Source: an uncultured Oscillospiraceae bacterium
GTDB lineage: Bacteria > Bacillota > Clostridia > Oscillospirales > Oscillospiraceae
NCBI GenBank assembly: GCA_934597165.1
Contig: CAKTQP010000024.1
Coordinates: 1-28,032 of the forward strand
Length of the DNA stretch: 28,032 nucleotides
Direction of reading: 5' to 3'
Shown here: one piece after another, positions 25,726 through 28,032 of the stretch
Layout of the letters: each line of letters begins with the position of its first letter
How positions within the stretch are numbered: position 1 is the first letter of the stretch
Translations under genes and position numbers: made by a program
The notes under the pieces: generated by a model
Told to the model about the DNA's origin: nothing
The model's database searches: none
What the model saw: only the letters and a program-made list of their open reading frames with translations

Positions 25726-25897
25726 TGGTGAATTTAGCTAGATTCACAGGAAAAAATTCTACAGGTAAAATAGGTGGGTAAATGGTGTGATTCAGCTCAT
25801 GTATCCGATTTTCAAGGTACACAGCCGGTGGGACGCACAAGGCATCCTGACCGGAAACTGTGACAGAACGCTGCATAGAAAAGGAGGGGGCACAGCG

Positions 25898-26118
25898 AGA
25901 AAAAAGGATGCCATGGCGTGGAGCCAGACATCCCGAATCTGTTGTGCAGAACGATACCTCATTTGGTATGCGGCAGCGGGATGCGGCACACGCACTGTCG
26001 GGTGGGGGACCCATTCGCCCGGTGAGCAACTCCCCGTCTCACTGGTACTGGCGCGGCTGTTGGGATGATCCCAAGCAAACCGCAAACACACGTGCGCCTA
26101 CTCTGCCTATTCAGTTAT
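25898..26118 (-). ncRNA. Candidate structured noncoding RNA of about 220 nt
   Basis: On the minus strand, a good promoter is followed about 215 bases later by a terminator, with no credible protein between. The predicted folding has a closing stem GGCGCACG with CGUGUGCC (8 bp) enclosing three hairpins: a GCGG...UUGGGA/UCCCAA...CCGC arm, GUGAG/CUCAC, and GGGU/ACCC. The loop of the second (GGGGA) can pair with the loop of the third (UCCCC), a kissing or pseudoknot contact. Class unknown; the raiA-motif RNA of Clostridia is one class to test, on size and lineage only. It does not resemble tmRNA, RNase P RNA or SRP RNA. Confidence 0.55.
25900..25933 (-). terminator. Terminator of the candidate ncRNA
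   Basis: An imperfect stem of about 10 bp (25906-25933: GGATG/CATCC outer, GGC/GCC inner) followed by six Ts on the minus strand. Confidence 0.8.
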
Positions 26119-26124
26119 GGTCTT

Positions 26125-26152
26125 ATTATAACCCTTTGGCTCGAATTTGCAA
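26125..26152 (-). promoter_or_regulatory. Promoter of the candidate ncRNA
   Basis: Minus strand: TTGCAA (26147-26152), 16-base spacer, TATAAT (26125-26130). The predicted start is near 26118. Confidence 0.7.
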
Positions 26153-26229
26153 GTGGAATCTGCCCTCCTGTCAGGATTCAGTCATCTGTGCCGAAATCTC
26201 GCAGAAAACCAAACCCCTTCTTAGGTAGA

Positions 26230-26440
26230 ATATCCCGTGGGACACGCAGCGGGCAGATACCCCGCCGCCGCGTGTCCCTATCTCATCGACGTTGCCGCAG
26301 GCGCTGTCCCGGATGTGGACTCGCTGGGGAGGAGTCGCTCCGCCGAATGAGTCGGGGACGGTAGCTGCCGCGCTGTCTGAGGGTAGTATGGCGCGTGGGA
26401 CGGAAGGTATGCCTGTGCGGGGCTGGAAATGGGTGCTGTT
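26230..26440. other. GC-rich hairpin block without a gene
   Basis: No supported ORF. A hairpin at 26239-26278 has arms GGGACACGC/GCGTGTCCC with an inner GCGGG/CCCGC. A second imperfect one (26306-26359) pairs GTCCC with GGGAC and GACTC with GAGTC inside. There is no T-tract. It could be a structured RNA on either strand or the leader of DUF2508-bofA. Confidence 0.4.
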
Positions 26441-26463
26441 GGATGGGTTTTCTGGTGAGATTG

Positions 26464-26493
26464 GAATAATTGTCCAAATAGACAGATATACTA
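26464..26493 (+). promoter_or_regulatory. Possible sigma-E-type promoter of DUF2508-bofA
   Basis: GAATAAT (26464-26470) and ATATACTA (26486-26493) roughly resemble the mother-cell sigma-E elements with suitable spacing. No good sigma-A promoter was seen here. Weak support. Confidence 0.3.
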
Positions 26494-26515
26494 ACGGCAG
26501 AAAGGGGGCGACCCA

Positions 26516-26761
26516 ATGACAGAATTGGTACTGCGGGCGCTGGGGCGGAAAAAAGAGGCTGCCAGCGGCCAGGAGGAAGAGCGTTCCGCCCTGATGGACG
26601 GGCTGGAGCACACCCGGCTGCTGATGCAGCAGGCGTATTTGCAGTTTGATACAGTGGAGGATCCGGACTTGGTGGAATCCGCTGTCTTTGAGATCAAAGC
26701 CCTTCAGGCCCGGTACACCTATCTCTTACGGCGGGTCAAAGCGCTGGGCGGCGGCAGATGA
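26516..26761 (+). CDS. yaaL: DUF2508 family protein (YaaL-like)
   Basis: An 81-residue helical protein with the characteristic LMQQAYLQFDTVEDPDLVESAVFEIKALQARYTYLLRRVK core. Function unknown. In Bacillus yaaL directly precedes bofA, as here. ATG 26516 follows AAAGGGGG. Its stop overlaps the bofA start by 4 bases (ATGA). Confidence 0.88.
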   Translation: MTELVLRALGRKKEAASGQEEERSALMDGLEHTRLLMQQAYLQFDTVEDPDLVESAVFEIKALQARYTYLLRRVKALGGGR

Positions 26762-27027
26762 ACGTGGAGACCCAGGTGCTCTGGGGGCTGGGGGTATTTG
26801 CCGGCCTCCTGTTCCTCATCATGCTCCGGAAGGTGCTGGTCAAGGCGGTCAAGCTGCTCCTGCGCACCGCCGCCGGCGCCGGGGTGCTGGCACTGCTGGC
26901 CCAGACCGGCGGGGCGCTGGGCGTCCAGCTGGGGGTGAACCTGTGCAACGCCCTGGTGCTGGGCGTGCTGGGCGCGCCGGGGTTCGGACTGCTGCTGATG
27001 CTGAATTGGTTGGTGCGGAGCGGATGA
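26758..27027 (+). CDS. bofA: BofA family protein (pro-sigma-K processing inhibitor)
   Basis: An 89-residue membrane protein with two hydrophobic regions and the C-terminal GVNLCNALVLGVLGAPGFGLLLMLNWL block typical of BofA. In Bacillus, BofA holds the SpoIVFB protease inactive in the forespore membrane until pro-sigma-K should be processed. The synteny with YaaL supports it. It implies a sporulating lineage, though BofA persists in some that do not process sigma-K this way. The 93 bases after it are strongly A/G-rich with no feature. Confidence 0.85.
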   Translation: MNVETQVLWGLGVFAGLLFLIMLRKVLVKAVKLLLRTAAGAGVLALLAQTGGALGVQLGVNLCNALVLGVLGAPGFGLLLMLNWLVRSG

Positions 27028-27126
27028 AAATTTGAAAAATGAAAATGAGGAAATGAGAGCATAGAAGAGAAAAATAGAGTTTGAGCAAGGTTTGGAAAAG
27101 ATAAATTAAAAAAACGAAAAATCCGG

Positions 27127-27156
27127 TTGACAGGACGGGAAACACTATGTTATAAC
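27127..27156 (+). promoter_or_regulatory. rplM-rpsI promoter
   Basis: TTGACA (27127-27132), 18-base spacer, TATAAC (27151-27156). Confidence 0.8.
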
Positions 27157-27161
27157 TATAT

Positions 27162-27213
27162 ACGCTGGTTTGCGCCAGGTACTTTTCGGCCGCAAACCGG
27201 CGTGTATTTTGTT
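27162..27213 (+). promoter_or_regulatory. L13 ribosomal-protein leader hairpin
   Basis: A 13-bp stem (27162-27174 with 27191-27203, one G-T or T-C departure) starts at the predicted transcript 5' end and is followed by the T-rich GTATTTTGTTTT. Position and size fit the Firmicutes L13 leader, through which L13 controls its own operon; the T-rich tail would also permit attenuation. Confidence 0.65.
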
Positions 27214-27254
27214 TTAACGTAATTTGTTTCATAAGAACAATGGAGGTTTTGGAT

Positions 27255-27680
27255 ATGTCCACTTATATGGCAAAGAAGGGCGACCTGGAACGCAAATGGT
27301 ACGTCCTGGATGCAGCTGGCAAGCCTCTGGGCAAGACCGCTGTCGCCGCCGCTGACCTGCTGCGCGGCAAGACCAAGCCCGAGTACACCCCCCACGTTGA
27401 CTGCGGCGATTTCGTCATCGTCATCAATGCGGACAAGGCTGTGCTGACCGGCAACAAGCTGACTCAGAAGTTTTATCGTCACCACTCCGGCTGGACTGGC
27501 GGCCTGAAAGAGATTTCCTATGGCACCCTGATGCAGAAGCGTCCTGAATTCGCCGTCAAGCAGGCTGTCAAGGGTATGCTGCCCAAGAACAGCCTGGGCG
27601 CTGCCGCTCTGACCCGTCTGCGCGTCTATCGTGGTTCTGAACACGGCCATGCCGCTCAGAAGCCCATCGTCATGGAATAA
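27255..27680 (+). CDS. rplM: 50S ribosomal protein L13
   Basis: 141 residues. Conserved blocks RKWYVLDAAGKPLGKTA, GDFVIVINADK, TGNKLTQKFYRHHSGWTGGLK and AVKGMLPKNSLG. It binds 23S rRNA early in large-subunit assembly. ATG 27255 lies 8 bases after GGAGG; an in-frame TTG upstream is not needed. rpsI follows 20 bases later, the standard pair. Confidence 0.98.
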   Translation: MSTYMAKKGDLERKWYVLDAAGKPLGKTAVAAADLLRGKTKPEYTPHVDCGDFVIVINADKAVLTGNKLTQKFYRHHSGWTGGLKEISYGTLMQKRPEFAVKQAVKGMLPKNSLGAAALTRLRVYRGSEHGHAAQKPIVME

Positions 27681-27700
27681 TATAGGGAGGGAAATGAATC

Positions 27701-28032
27701 ATGTATAAGAGCAAGAAGCCTTACCTGTATGGCACTGGCCGCCGCAAGTCCTCCGTCGCTCGCGTTCGTCTGTACGAAGGCGGCACCGGCAAGATCACCA
27801 TCAACGGCCGCGACATCGACGATTATTTCGGCCTGGATACCCTGAAGCTCATCACCCGTCAGCCCCTGGTCCTGACCGAGATGGTCGAGAAGGTTGACAT
27901 CATCGCTACCGTCACCGGCGGCGGCGTCACCGGCCAGGCTGGCGCACTGCGTCACGGCATCTCCCGCGCCCTGCTGCTGGTCAACCCCGAATTCCGTCCC
28001 GTTCTGAAGAGAGCTGGTTACCTGACCCGCGA
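27701..28032 (+). CDS. rpsI: 30S ribosomal protein S9, partial
   Basis: The first 110 codons of S9, cut by the window end. Blocks YGTGRRKSSVARVRLYEGGTGKITING and GGGVTGQAGALRHGISRALL are diagnostic. Its C-terminal tail, which reaches the ribosomal P site, is beyond the edge. ATG 27701 has GGGAGGG at proper spacing; the out-of-frame ATG at 27694 is too close. Confidence 0.97.
   Translation, partial: MYKSKKPYLYGTGRRKSSVARVRLYEGGTGKITINGRDIDDYFGLDTLKLITRQPLVLTEMVEKVDIIATVTGGGVTGQAGALRHGISRALLLVNPEFRPVLKRAGYLTR

Noticed and set aside
25694..26611. ORFs of 93-146 codons on both strands in the gap after the HPr-dehydrogenase gene
   Set aside because: They overlap on opposite strands, lack ribosome sites, have Cys/Pro/Trp-rich non-protein-like composition, and coincide with the promoter-terminator-bounded structured RNA and hairpin block.

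Overview
The window looks like chromosomal DNA from a GC-rich, spore-forming (or recently spore-forming) Clostridia, most likely the Oscillospiraceae/Flavonifractor-type group. This is inferred from the HrcA/CIRCE hrcA-grpE-dnaK-dnaJ operon, the DUF2508-bofA sporulation pair, YlmH and YjdF homologues, strong AGGAGG ribosome sites and sigma-A promoters. No species assignment was possible from the sequence alone.

Layout. 1-5860: one MoxR-type AAA ATPase gene, three paralogous CoxE-like VWA genes (the third with a one-base frameshift), and HxlR and MarR regulators. 5860-6990: about 1.1 kb without a conventional gene. It holds a strong promoter, a strong terminator and, between them, a mosaic of repeats carrying at least six Shine-Dalgarno/mini-ORF modules (3-11 codons). 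7040-10020: ylmH-DUF896 on the minus strand, then a lipoprotein-DUF815 ATPase pair on the plus strand. 10100-12500: a FocA-type formate/nitrite transporter behind a ZTP-riboswitch-like leader, and a MATE exporter. 12690-14560: HAD phosphatase, Nudix hydrolase and a small membrane-anchored protein. 14600-17000: yjdF with its riboswitch-like leader, a class I fumarase alpha subunit without its beta partner, and a PHP histidinol phosphatase. 17096-22167: hrcA-grpE-dnaK-dnaJ with CIRCE. 22275-24095: folT-folC for folate uptake and polyglutamylation. 24265-25572: a single protein joining an HPr domain to a D-lactate-dehydrogenase-type oxidoreductase. 25573-26515: gene-free, with a promoter-terminator-bounded candidate structured RNA and a GC-rich hairpin block. 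26516-end: DUF2508-bofA, then rplM-rpsI with an L13-leader-like hairpin (rpsI runs off the edge).

Working relationships. The VWA/MoxR proteins probably form AAA-driven chaperone or metal-insertion machines; two of their transcription units share an identical 17-nt promoter core. Formate import (ZTP-linked), FolT and FolC touch the same one-carbon/folate metabolism. The heat-shock operon is under standard HrcA control. The strongest candidates for undescribed biology are the mini-ORF array (6128-6985), the HPr-dehydrogenase fusion with Asp at the regulatory Ser46 position, and the structured RNA at 25898-26118.
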